Shown here: positions 15,275 through 22,945 of the stretch, one piece after another | How the letters are laid out: every line of letters starts with the position of its first letter | Position numbering within the stretch: position 1 is the first letter of the stretch | Notes under the pieces: model-generated | What the model was told of the DNA's origin: nothing | What the model saw: the letters and a program-made list of their open reading frames with translations, nothing else | Databases searched by the model: none | Assembly (NCBI GenBank): GCA_002898735.1 | Contig: BEHY01000026.1 | Location: 1-34,479 of the forward strand | Direction of reading: 5' to 3' | Source of the DNA: Candidatus Thermoflexus japonica | Lineage (GTDB): Bacteria; Chloroflexota; Anaerolineae; Thermoflexales; Thermoflexaceae | Length of the DNA: 34,479 nucleotides | Translations under genes and position numbers: made by a program

Positions 15275-16513
15275 ATGGCTTTCACCGTAAAGGACTTTGA
15301 GGATCTCTTGCGAATCCTGGACCGCTATCCCAACTGGCGGGAGGAGCTGCGCCGGCGTATCCTCCTGGAGGAGCTGGAGCAGCTTCCCCGGGCGCATCGG
15401 CGGCTCTCCGTCCGGTTGGGGCGGATCGAGAAGTCCATAGCGGCGCTGGCGGAGACGGTCCGGAAGCTGGCCCAGGACCAGCGACGGCATGCGACGGCTT
15501 TAACGAAATTGCGCAGGGAAGTCGCTGAAGCCCGTGCAGAAGCAGACCGTCGTTTTGCGGAGCTGGTGGAGGCGCAGCGGCGCACGGAGGAGAGCCTTCA
15601 GCGTCTGAGCGATGCTTTTGCGACGCATCGGGAGGAGTTTCTGTCCTATCGGGTGGAGGCGGACCGCCGTTTTGCGGAGCTGGTGGAGGCGCAGCGGCGC
15701 ACGGAGGAGAGCCTTCAGCGTCTGAGCGATGCTTTTGCGGCGCATCGGGAGGAGTTCCTGGCCTATCGGGCGGAGGCGGACCGCCGTTTTGCGGAGCTGG
15801 CGGAGGCACAGCGGCGCACCGAAGAGAGCCTGGCTGCTCATCGGGCGGAGACGGACCGTCGTTTTGCGGAGCTGGCGGAGGCGCAGCGGCGCACGGAGGA
15901 GAGCCTGGCTGCTCATCGGGCGGAGACGGACCGTCGTTTTGCGGAGCTGGCGGAGGCGCAACGGCGCACCGAGGAGAACCTGGCGGCGCTGCACGCCGAG
16001 ATGGACCGTCGCTTTGCGGAGCTCGCCACGACGGTGCGCATCCTGGTGGAGCGGGTGGACCGGATCGAGCAGGATGTGGGGGTGCTGAAAGACCACGACC
16101 TGCGCCGGCGTTATGTAGAACTGGCCCCCGCTTATTTCGGCCGGCCGAACTTCCGTAAGATCCGGGTTCTGAGCGCCTCCGAGCTGGCTGACCTGTTGTG
16201 GGCTGCCCTGGATGAGGGGAGGATCCAGCTGGAGGACTTTGAGGAAGCCCGGCGTGTCGATCTGGTGCTTCGCGGCGAGTGGGAGGGCCGGACGCTTCAC
16301 CTGGCCCTGGAGACCTCCTGGAGGATCGATCGGGGGGATGTGGAGCGGGCGGTGCGGCGCGCCCGGATCCTGGCGGCGATCCTGGGGGAAACCTGGCCCG
16401 CGGTGGCCGGCAACCGCCTGACGGAAGGGGCCCGCGAACTTCTTCAGACGATCCGTGAGGAAGGCCAGCCCATCGTGGTCGCCCTGGATGGGGGCATCGA
16501 GTGGCCGTCCTGA
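15275..16513 (+). CDS. Coiled-coil repeat protein with PD-(D/E)XK-like tail
   Basis: A 412-residue protein. Residues 1-88 are charged and helical. Residues 89-265 are tandem helical repeats built on E(A/T)DRRFAEL(V/A)EAQRRTEESL, starting at residues 89, 128, 167, 192, 217 and 242: two 39-residue units, then three of 25 residues. The C-terminal 140 residues contain RRVDLVLRGEWEGRTLHLALETSWRID, an acidic/'ALExS' arrangement like the degenerate PD-(D/E)XK nuclease fold of DUF3782-type proteins found in cyanobacteria and Chloroflexota. Such proteins are uncharacterised; DNA binding is a guess. The strong codon bias and conserved frame over the repeat argue it is real. The ribosome binding site is weak (GAGGAA 14 nt upstream). 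Confidence 0.75.
   Translation: MAFTVKDFEDLLRILDRYPNWREELRRRILLEELEQLPRAHRRLSVRLGRIEKSIAALAETVRKLAQDQRRHATALTKLRREVAEARAEADRRFAELVEAQRRTEESLQRLSDAFATHREEFLSYRVEADRRFAELVEAQRRTEESLQRLSDAFAAHREEFLAYRAEADRRFAELAEAQRRTEESLAAHRAETDRRFAELAEAQRRTEESLAAHRAETDRRFAELAEAQRRTEENLAALHAEMDRRFAELATTVRILVERVDRIEQDVGVLKDHDLRRRYVELAPAYFGRPNFRKIRVLSASELADLLWAALDEGRIQLEDFEEARRVDLVLRGEWEGRTLHLALETSWRIDRGDVERAVRRARILAAILGETWPAVAGNRLTEGARELLQTIREEGQPIVVALDGGIEWPS
15539..16024 (+). repeat. Coding tandem repeat, 117-bp then 75-bp units
   Basis: Nearly identical DNA units within the coiled-coil gene begin at 15539, 15656, 15773, 15848, 15923 and 15998, giving periods of 117, 117, 75, 75 and 75 bp. Each starts at the codons for E(A/T)DRRFAEL; the 75-bp form lacks the QRLSDAFA(T/A) segment. 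All periods are multiples of three, so gain or loss of a unit keeps the frame. Confidence 0.9.
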
Positions 16514-16581
16514 ATCCTGTGCTCTTTATGGCCAGGGAACGGTTGACGGGTGATCTCTCGCTTTTCCTCATCACGGGGCAA

Positions 16582-19224
16582 TCATCGAACCTCAATGCGT
16601 AAAGGGGGAGCCTCGACGGTCTCCCCTTCCCCAAGCCAGGCGATGGCTTGAAAAACATGGGGTCCGGGGGCAAGGGGCCACCAGGCCCGATACGGAGGCT
16701 CTGTCCACTCCATCCACGGCTGCCCATCGACCTGCACCCGCACGAATTGGGGGAGCCCCCTCCCCACCCAATGGATCTCCACCAGGAGCCGCTGGGCCTC
16801 TGAGGGAAGAGAGGGGATTCGTCGATAGATGGCCCCTGCCGGCGGGGAGACCCAGCGCAGGATGCCCGATCCATCCGCCGCCTCATGCTCCCATAAGGGA
16901 GGCAACGGGAGGCCGTTCTCCTGCGCCCACTTCCACGCCGAGGGCGGCCACATGATGAACACCCGCTCCTCCACCTCCTCGGGCGGCGTCTCCGGCCCCG
17001 CCAGCCCACCGGTCCGCCGGTCGAGCCGCAGCCGCCGATAAAGGTCATCGGGCTCCTTCGGTTCTGTTCCCTCAATGAACCATTCCTCCCGGGTCTGCGG
17101 GCAATCCGGGGTAGGCCGCTTCCCCGATAGCGCGCAGACGCTCACCCGATGCACACCCTCCGGGATCGGGAAATCCCGAACCGGCTGATCCCGATGGAGA
17201 AGCTCCATCACTGTATGCCAGATGGGCGCGGCGCCGGTTACCCCTGAGACCTCCCGCAAGGGCGTCTGATCCACGTTCCCGATCCATACCCCTACCACCC
17301 AATCCGGGGTGTAGCCGATGGTCCAGTTGTCCCGCCAGTCGCTGCTGGTCCCGGTCTTCACCGCGGCCGGACGGGAGAGGTTCAGCGGGGTCCAGGATCC
17401 GAACCCCATGGCCCGCGCGCCGGGATCTTTCAGGATATCGGTGATGAGGAAAACCACCCGCGGATCCAGGACCTGGGGGCCGGGCTCCGGCGACGCGGCA
17501 TACCGGAGCCGCCCGTGGCGGTCCCGGATCTCGCGGATCAGGAGGGGAGTGATGCGATGGCCACCGTTCGCCAGGGCGGCGTAAGCCGCGGTGAGATCCA
17601 CCAGCCGCACCTCGCCACCCCCCAGGGTCAGAGCCAGCCCATACCGGGTGGGGGGTCCCGGGAGCTGAACCCCCAGCTGCCCCAGCAGCTCCACGAGGCG
17701 AGGGACCCCCACCTGCTCCAGCACGGCGACCGCTGGCACGTTGAGCGACGAGGCCAGCGCCACACGGGCGGAAACCGGCCCGTGGTAGCGCCGATCATAA
17801 TTGATGGGCTGATAACCCTCCCCCTCCGCGGTGATAAAAGCCTGAGGAAGGTCCCAGAGGAGCGAGGCCGGGGTAAGGAGCGGGCCGCTGCGGGGATCGA
17901 AGGCGAGGGCGTAGGTGAAGGGCTTGAGGGCGGAGCCGGGCTGGCGGGGGATGCGGACCCCATCCACCGCACCCTGGATGGCGGCGTTGAAGTAATCGGG
18001 GCTTCCCACCCACGCCAGGACCTCTCCGGTGCGGGGCTGGATCACCACCACGGCGCCGTTACGCGCACCCGCGCCCGGGTGGTCGGGTCGGGGGCGGTTG
18101 ATCTCCTCCAGATGGGCGCGCAGGATCTCCGTGATGGCCTCGTTCCAGCTCAGATCCAGGGTGGTGGTGACCACCAGGCCTTCTTCAAACATCGCTTCTT
18201 CTCCGAACTGAGCGACCAGCGCCTCGCGGACGGCCATCACGAAATGGGGGGCGTGAATGGGAAACGGCGCGCTGGCGAAACGCAACCGTTCGGCAGCGGC
18301 TGTCGCAGCTTCTTCAGGGGAAAGGAAGCCGTGTCGGACCATCAGGCGGAGGACCTGCTGGCGGCGCTCCTCTGCGGCCTGCGGGTTCGTAAGAGGGTCA
18401 TAGCGGCCCGGCGATTGGGGAAGGCCTGCCAGAAGGGCACATTCCGCTGGATCCAGCTCCGCGGCGTGCTTGCCGAAATAGGTCATGGCGGCGGCTTCCA
18501 GCCCGTAGGCGAAGTGCCCGTAAAAAACCGTGTTGAGATAGATCTCCAGGAGCTTGTCTTTCCCATAGCGCTGGTTCAGCATCAGCGCCAGGATGGCCTC
18601 CCGTGCCTTCCGGCGAAGGGTGCGCGCGGTCCGCTCGTCCGGGCTCAGGAGCAACGATCGGGCGATCTGCTGGGGGATGGTGCTGGCTCCGGATATCCCC
18701 TCTTCTCCCTTCAGATTCGTCCACAGGGCCCGCAGGATCGCGATCGGATCCACGCCGGGGTGCTCATAGAAACGGGCGTCCTCGGTGGCCAGGGTGGCGG
18801 CGATGCAGGAGCGGGGGATCTGATGAAGAGGGAGCCAGATGTGGCGTCCCTGGTGGGGAGGGGCGATCTCATAGAGGAGCTGGCCGTGGCGATCCAGGAT
18901 ACGAACACTGGAGCGAGGGGCCTGCGGCCTCAGATCCGCGGGATCCGGGAGCGGTCCGATCCAGCGCGCAAGGGCCCCCGCACCCAGCCCGCCTCCCAGC
19001 AAACCGACCAGCAGGACCCTTCTTAGCCACCGCCGGATTCCGGTCACAGGAGCGCTCCTGCTTCCCGGGGCTATCTTCCGGATTCGCCCCGGCCTGTGTC
19101 TCTCTCGGAGGATCTCCGGGGGGTTGGGAGGCGTTTTCAGGCCTCCCAACCCCCGGGTAGGGATGCGCTTTCCGGTGAGCTTTCGCGGGGGCAGGGCCAT
19201 CTTCCCCATCCCGGGCAAAAGCAT
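16582..19224 (-). CDS. pbpC: Penicillin-binding protein 1C (bifunctional PBP)
   Basis: An 880-residue class A PBP. A polar N-terminal tail of 67 residues precedes one membrane anchor (about 68-88). The glycosyltransferase-51 domain carries ATEDARFYEHPGVDP (catalytic Glu148) and GASTIPQQIAR. The transpeptidase domain has SALK (Ser431, Lys434), SLN (493-495) and KTG (623-625). The C-terminal part (about 790-878) matches the BiPBP_C domain that defines PBP1C, hence the symbol. It polymerises and cross-links peptidoglycan outside the membrane. ATG 19224 has GAGGAGGGG upstream. It starts 40 bp after the site-2 protease stop, so the two are probably one operon. Confidence 0.93.
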   Translation of the reverse strand: MLLPGMGKMALPPRKLTGKRIPTRGLGGLKTPPNPPEILRERHRPGRIRKIAPGSRSAPVTGIRRWLRRVLLVGLLGGGLGAGALARWIGPLPDPADLRPQAPRSSVRILDRHGQLLYEIAPPHQGRHIWLPLHQIPRSCIAATLATEDARFYEHPGVDPIAILRALWTNLKGEEGISGASTIPQQIARSLLLSPDERTARTLRRKAREAILALMLNQRYGKDKLLEIYLNTVFYGHFAYGLEAAAMTYFGKHAAELDPAECALLAGLPQSPGRYDPLTNPQAAEERRQQVLRLMVRHGFLSPEEAATAAAERLRFASAPFPIHAPHFVMAVREALVAQFGEEAMFEEGLVVTTTLDLSWNEAITEILRAHLEEINRPRPDHPGAGARNGAVVVIQPRTGEVLAWVGSPDYFNAAIQGAVDGVRIPRQPGSALKPFTYALAFDPRSGPLLTPASLLWDLPQAFITAEGEGYQPINYDRRYHGPVSARVALASSLNVPAVAVLEQVGVPRLVELLGQLGVQLPGPPTRYGLALTLGGGEVRLVDLTAAYAALANGGHRITPLLIREIRDRHGRLRYAASPEPGPQVLDPRVVFLITDILKDPGARAMGFGSWTPLNLSRPAAVKTGTSSDWRDNWTIGYTPDWVVGVWIGNVDQTPLREVSGVTGAAPIWHTVMELLHRDQPVRDFPIPEGVHRVSVCALSGKRPTPDCPQTREEWFIEGTEPKEPDDLYRRLRLDRRTGGLAGPETPPEEVEERVFIMWPPSAWKWAQENGLPLPPLWEHEAADGSGILRWVSPPAGAIYRRIPSLPSEAQRLLVEIHWVGRGLPQFVRVQVDGQPWMEWTEPPYRAWWPLAPGPHVFQAIAWLGEGETVEAPPLRIEVR

Positions 19225-19264
19225 TGCCGCCCCTCCTCGGAGGGACGGCCGGGAAGCGCCGACC

Positions 19265-20368
19265 CTATGGGAATTCCACCAGCGAGAAGGGAACGGGGAC
19301 GAAGATCAACAGAAACAGAACCCAGGTCAGCCACCCGATGGCCTGGCGCACGGGATCCAGGGGCGTGATGTCGTTCAGCGGCGGTGGGTGGCGCAGGCCG
19401 GTGAGCATCGGCATGAAGGCCCAGAGGAACCATCCGGGCCAACGCAGGCCCAGCAGGAGCAGGGCGAACACGCCGATCTCGGAGATCCGCCACGCGGTGC
19501 GGCCGAGCATGGCATACATGATGTGCCCGCCGTCCAGCTGGCCCAGAGGGAGCAGGTTGAAGGCGGTCACCAGCAATCCGATCCACCCCGCCCATGCCAG
19601 GACGTTCAGCTGCACATCGTAGCCATCCCCGGGCAGGGGGCGGCCGAAGATCAGAACCTTCAGGCTCCAGTAGAGGAGGGAATTCCCTTCGAGGGCGACG
19701 GTGCCCCGAAGGGGGACGACCGGGGAGGTCATGAGCCCGTAGATCAGGATCGGCAGGGCGATGGCCATCCCGGCGAGGGGGCCCGCCACGCCGATATCGA
19801 AAAGGGCCTTCCGATTGCGGATCGGAGATCGGATCTGAATGAAAGCCCCGAAGGTGCCGAGCATCCCGATCAGGGGGGGCACCGGAATGAAGTAGGGAAG
19901 TGTCACCTCGCTGCGATGCAGGCGGGCGGCGACATAATGCCCCATTTCGTGAACACCCAGGATGAGCAGCAGTGCAGCGGCGAAGGTGATGCCCCGCCTC
20001 AGATCGAGGGGGCCCTCGCTGCCGTAGAGAGCCCCGGCCCATACCGTGGTGGCCACCGTGGCCAGGAAGAGGAGGAGATTCACCCAGGGCTGGGTGCGGG
20101 CTGGCCGGGCGACTCCGGCCTGGGCGATGATCTGGTCGATCTTCCCGTGACGTCGCAGGATGGGCGTATATCCCAGCGCCTCGAAGCGGGGGCGCAGGAG
20201 CTCGAAGGCCGATTCGGGATCGGTTTGCAGATAGCCATCGAACGCGATCACCTGAGCCGGCGGATACAGCACGCGGGCTTCGGTGATCACGAAAAGCCCC
20301 TGCAGCGCCGCCGCCAGGCGATCCAGCGTGGAGGGCGTCCATTCCGTCTCATACCAGGCAGTTTCCAT
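19265..20368 (-). CDS. Site-2 protease family (M50) metalloprotease
   Basis: A 367-residue membrane zinc protease. An N-terminal soluble domain of about 95 residues is followed by several hydrophobic spans. The zinc motif HEMGH is at 140-144 (GVHEMGHYVAARL), and the third ligand lies in NLLPLGQLDGGH (Asp279). GxLGTFGAFIQIRSPIRNRKALFDIGVAGPLAG is typical of the EGY1/cyanobacterial-plant branch of site-2 proteases. These cleave transmembrane segments, often of anti-sigma factors or signal peptides; the substrate here is unknown. A TGAGGCG site lies about 11 nt before the ATG. It is the first gene before pbpC, which may hint at an envelope role. Confidence 0.93.
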   Translation of the reverse strand: METAWYETEWTPSTLDRLAAALQGLFVITEARVLYPPAQVIAFDGYLQTDPESAFELLRPRFEALGYTPILRRHGKIDQIIAQAGVARPARTQPWVNLLLFLATVATTVWAGALYGSEGPLDLRRGITFAAALLLILGVHEMGHYVAARLHRSEVTLPYFIPVPPLIGMLGTFGAFIQIRSPIRNRKALFDIGVAGPLAGMAIALPILIYGLMTSPVVPLRGTVALEGNSLLYWSLKVLIFGRPLPGDGYDVQLNVLAWAGWIGLLVTAFNLLPLGQLDGGHIMYAMLGRTAWRISEIGVFALLLLGLRWPGWFLWAFMPMLTGLRHPPPLNDITPLDPVRQAIGWLTWVLFLLIFVPVPFSLVEFP

Positions 20369-20456
20369 CGAGCGTAACGCCTCATAGAGAAAGATAGGGG
20401 GGCTCCTCGCCCTTCTCTCAGTCTAAGACGGAGGCGGAAAGCCCGCAACGATCCGA

Positions 20457-20481
20457 TGAGATCCCGCCCTGAGGGATCTCA
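20457..20481. promoter_or_regulatory. Perfect inverted repeat between divergent genes
   Basis: TGAGATCCC - GCCCTGA - GGGATCTCA, a 9-bp perfect stem with a 7-nt loop, lies in the divergent gap between the site-2 protease and yvcK genes. No T-run follows on either strand, so an operator or mRNA hairpin is more likely than a terminator. A TATGAT (20559-20564) further right could be a -10 for yvcK but has no matching -35. Confidence 0.4.
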
Positions 20482-20654
20482 GGGGGAGGAGCTATAACGG
20501 CCTCCCGGATGAGGGCGGAGCGCCGCAAGTCCCGGGAGCGGAGTTCGGTGGATCGGGGTATGATATCTTTCAGAGGGGACGCGGAGATCCTGAAGATTCC
20601 TGCCTACACCTAGCCGGACCGTGTGAGGTGCTCTGGATCGCAGGGGAGAGGGAA

Positions 20655-21971
20655 ATGATTCAAAGAAGCAAATCCTGCCTGACCTGGGAATCCGCCATAC
20701 GGTCCTTACGTTACTGGTTAACCCCCGGGTTGGGGGTCAAGCGATGGCTGATCCTGCTGCTGCTGGGGGTCACTGAGCTGGCCCTGGCGCTGGCCTACGT
20801 GCTGGTGACGATCTATCGGGAGCAACCGCTGCCCCCCATTTTCTATTACCTGACCCTGCAGTTCATCCCCCGCCTGGGCCGGGCGGCGCTCTTCGGGCTC
20901 CTGGGCATCGCAACCACCGGGTTCGCCTTAGTGCGGTTGAACCGCACGTTGCTTTCCCCCTTTGTGCAGCCCGGTCGGGATGTGGCGGAGATCCTGCACC
21001 GTCACCGGCAGCGGGAGCGCGGGCCGCGTATCGTCGTCATCGGGGGCGGCACCGGCCAGTCGACGCTGTTGCGCGGATTGAAGGGGATGAGCGCGCGGCT
21101 GACAGCCGTGGTGACGGTGGCGGATGACGGAGGCAGCTCCGGCCGCCTGCGGCGCGAGATGGGGCTGTTGCCGCCAGGGGATTTTCGTAACTGCCTCGCC
21201 GCCCTGGCGGAGGCGGAACCCCTGATGACCGCCCTCTTCCAGTATCGGTTCGGACGGGGAACGGGCCTGAACGGCCATGCCTTCGGCAACCTGTTCATCG
21301 CCGCGATGGCGGAGATCACCGGAAGCTTCGAGCAGGCTGTGGCGGAATCCAGCCGCGTCCTGGCCGTCCGCGGCCGGGTGTTGCCGTGCACCGTGGAGCA
21401 CGTCGTGCTGGCCGCCGAGATCCGGGATGCCGAGGGGCGGGTCCATCGGGTCGATGGGGAATCGGCGATCCCGGAGGTCCGGGGTCGCATCGAGCGGGTA
21501 TGGCTGATCCCGGAGCATGCCCGCGCTTACCCGGAGACCATCCGGGCGATCCTGGAGGCCGATCTGATCGTCCTGGGCCCGGGAAGCCTTTACACCAGCG
21601 TGCTGCCGAACCTGCTGGTCGAGGGGATCGTCCCGGCGATCCGGGCCAGCCGGGCCCTGAAAGTGTATGTGTGCAATGTGGCGACCCAGATTGGGGAGAC
21701 CGAAGGCTACGGCGTGGCGGAGCATGTGCAGGCCATTGAACGCCATGTGGGACCCGGCCTGTTCCACCTCGTGCTGGTCAACAGCCGGACGGATGTCGCA
21801 TGGAAGGAAGTCCCGGGGGAGGTCGGCGAGCTGGTGCGCTGGGATGGGCAGCCGATCCTTCCCTACACGGTGGTGGCGATGGACGTCATCGACGAGCGAA
21901 CGCCCTGGCGCCATGATCCAGAGAAACTCGCCCGGGCGCTGATGATGCTCTACGAGCGATATCGCCGCTGA
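20655..21971 (+). CDS. yvcK: GlmR/YvcK-family protein with N-terminal membrane anchor
   Basis: A 438-residue protein. Two hydrophobic segments (about 31-53 and 74-92) precede a YvcK/CofD-like Rossmann domain. The family motifs are visible: VVIGGGTGQSTLLRGLK (126-142), TVADDGGSSGRLRREMGLLPPGDFRNCLAAL, NGHAFGNLFIAAM and VLGPGSLYTSVLPNLLV. YvcK/GlmR binds UDP-GlcNAc and helps direct carbon to cell-wall precursors in Bacillus; the Bacillus protein is soluble, so the membrane anchor here is a variation. ATG 20655 was chosen over an in-frame start nine codons earlier because GGGGAGAGGGAA lies directly upstream. The 22013 lipoprotein follows on the same strand. Confidence 0.9.
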   Translation: MIQRSKSCLTWESAIRSLRYWLTPGLGVKRWLILLLLGVTELALALAYVLVTIYREQPLPPIFYYLTLQFIPRLGRAALFGLLGIATTGFALVRLNRTLLSPFVQPGRDVAEILHRHRQRERGPRIVVIGGGTGQSTLLRGLKGMSARLTAVVTVADDGGSSGRLRREMGLLPPGDFRNCLAALAEAEPLMTALFQYRFGRGTGLNGHAFGNLFIAAMAEITGSFEQAVAESSRVLAVRGRVLPCTVEHVVLAAEIRDAEGRVHRVDGESAIPEVRGRIERVWLIPEHARAYPETIRAILEADLIVLGPGSLYTSVLPNLLVEGIVPAIRASRALKVYVCNVATQIGETEGYGVAEHVQAIERHVGPGLFHLVLVNSRTDVAWKEVPGEVGELVRWDGQPILPYTVVAMDVIDERTPWRHDPEKLARALMMLYERYRR

Positions 21972-22012
21972 GATCCAGCTGGATGGCCTCTCTGAGACGT
22001 GGAGGTCCTGGG

Positions 22013-22675
22013 GTGAAGCGGTCGATTCGGTCCTGGATATGGGGGATCCTCGTGCTGTCGCTCCTCGCCGGGAGCGCCTGCCTGCGGGGGCCTTCCCCTC
22101 CAGGGCCTCTGGTGTATGAAGGGCCTTACCGGGTGGATCTGGCGGTGGGAGAGGGATTGCCCGGGACAGACGTCCGTTACCTGGGGGTGGGACCACAGGG
22201 AGCTCGTGTGCGCCTGGAAGGGCAGGAGGCGATCCGGCTGGCCGGCGACTCCCTGGAGGCGGAGGCGCGGCCCCATTCCACGCTGACAGTGCGCTATCGT
22301 CTTCGAATCTACGCCTATGATGAGCGCGCTCTCCACGCGATCGGCACAGCCCGGGTGGAGATCCGGGAGGCGCAGCCCCGGATGGGGCCGCTGCCGGAGA
22401 AGGCGGCGGTGCGCTTCACCGCCCCGGCCACCTATCGCGTGCCCCGAGGCGGAGTGATCCCCGGGACCTCCATCATTTATCAGGGGAAGGAAGGCGATCG
22501 GGCGCGCCTGGAAGGCCTTCCGGGCTATCCCTATCGAAAAGTGGGCGATTCCGTTCTCTGGACGGGACAGGTGCACCCGATGGTCCATCTGAGCGCGACC
22601 TTTCGAGTCCTCTGGATTGAGGATGCCTGGCTGACGGTGGCGGGGACGATCGAAGTGTGGGTCTCGGGGCTGTAA
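22013..22675 (+). CDS. Lipoprotein with two homologous halves, unknown
   Basis: A 220-residue protein starting with GTG (22013), chosen because GGAGG lies 7 nt upstream. A basic start and a hydrophobic stretch end in LLAGSAC, a lipobox. The mature part is an internal duplication. Half one has GLPGTDVRYLG...ARVRLEG...RLAGDSLE and half two has VIPGTSIIYQG...ARLEG...RKVGDSVL, each followed by a short beta-rich stretch ending GTxxVxV. Each half is about 85 residues. I do not recognise the family; the pattern suggests two small beta domains anchored outside the membrane. It begins 41 bp after the yvcK stop, so it is probably co-transcribed. Confidence 0.8.
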   Translation: MKRSIRSWIWGILVLSLLAGSACLRGPSPPGPLVYEGPYRVDLAVGEGLPGTDVRYLGVGPQGARVRLEGQEAIRLAGDSLEAEARPHSTLTVRYRLRIYAYDERALHAIGTARVEIREAQPRMGPLPEKAAVRFTAPATYRVPRGGVIPGTSIIYQGKEGDRARLEGLPGYPYRKVGDSVLWTGQVHPMVHLSATFRVLWIEDAWLTVAGTIEVWVSGL

Positions 22676-22711
22676 GAGGACGCCGGCATTTCCAGAGGCG
22701 AGGAGGTTCCC

Positions 22712-22945
22712 ATGGTGCAGGCTTATGTGTTCATCCAGGCGGCGATGGGCAAGCCCAGCGCCGTCGCGGAAGCGCTGCGCAAGCTCCCCGAGGTCCGGTC
22801 CGCGGTGGTGGTCACCGGCCCCTATGATGTGATCGCCCTCGTGGAAGCCGACGATCTCCAGGTTCTGGGTCGGGTGATCACCGAGAAGATCCAGACCATC
22901 GAGGGGGTCGAGCGCACCCTCACCTCGCTGGTCACCGGGATCTAA
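22712..22945 (+). CDS. Stand-alone Lrp/AsnC ligand-binding (RAM) domain protein
   Basis: A 77-residue alpha-beta protein matching the RAM (ACT-like) domain of Lrp/AsnC regulators without the DNA-binding helix-turn-helix. It opens AYVFIQAAMGKPSAVAEALR, followed by VVVTGPYDVIALVEADD and IEGVERTLTSLV, the usual strand-helix-strand pattern and glycine of the ligand pocket. Stand-alone RAM proteins bind amino acids or act as partners of full-length regulators; the ligand here is unknown. AGGAGG lies 5 nt before the ATG. It is the last gene of the yvcK cluster and overlaps the stop of the convergent VWA gene by a few bases. Confidence 0.9.
   Translation: MVQAYVFIQAAMGKPSAVAEALRKLPEVRSAVVVTGPYDVIALVEADDLQVLGRVITEKIQTIEGVERTLTSLVTGI

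Noticed and set aside
15539..16024. CRISPR array
   Set aside because: The repeats are contiguous, long, in frame and encode a heptad-like protein repeat; there are no unique spacers.
15282..17075. 597-codon frame on the minus strand opposite the coiled-coil gene
   Set aside because: It is Pro/Arg-rich, overlaps two convincing genes (the coiled-coil protein and pbpC) and simply mirrors the tandem repeat.
17515..19026. 503-codon plus-strand frame opposite pbpC
   Set aside because: Gly/Gln/Arg-rich with no recognisable domain, fully inside a PBP gene with intact catalytic motifs.
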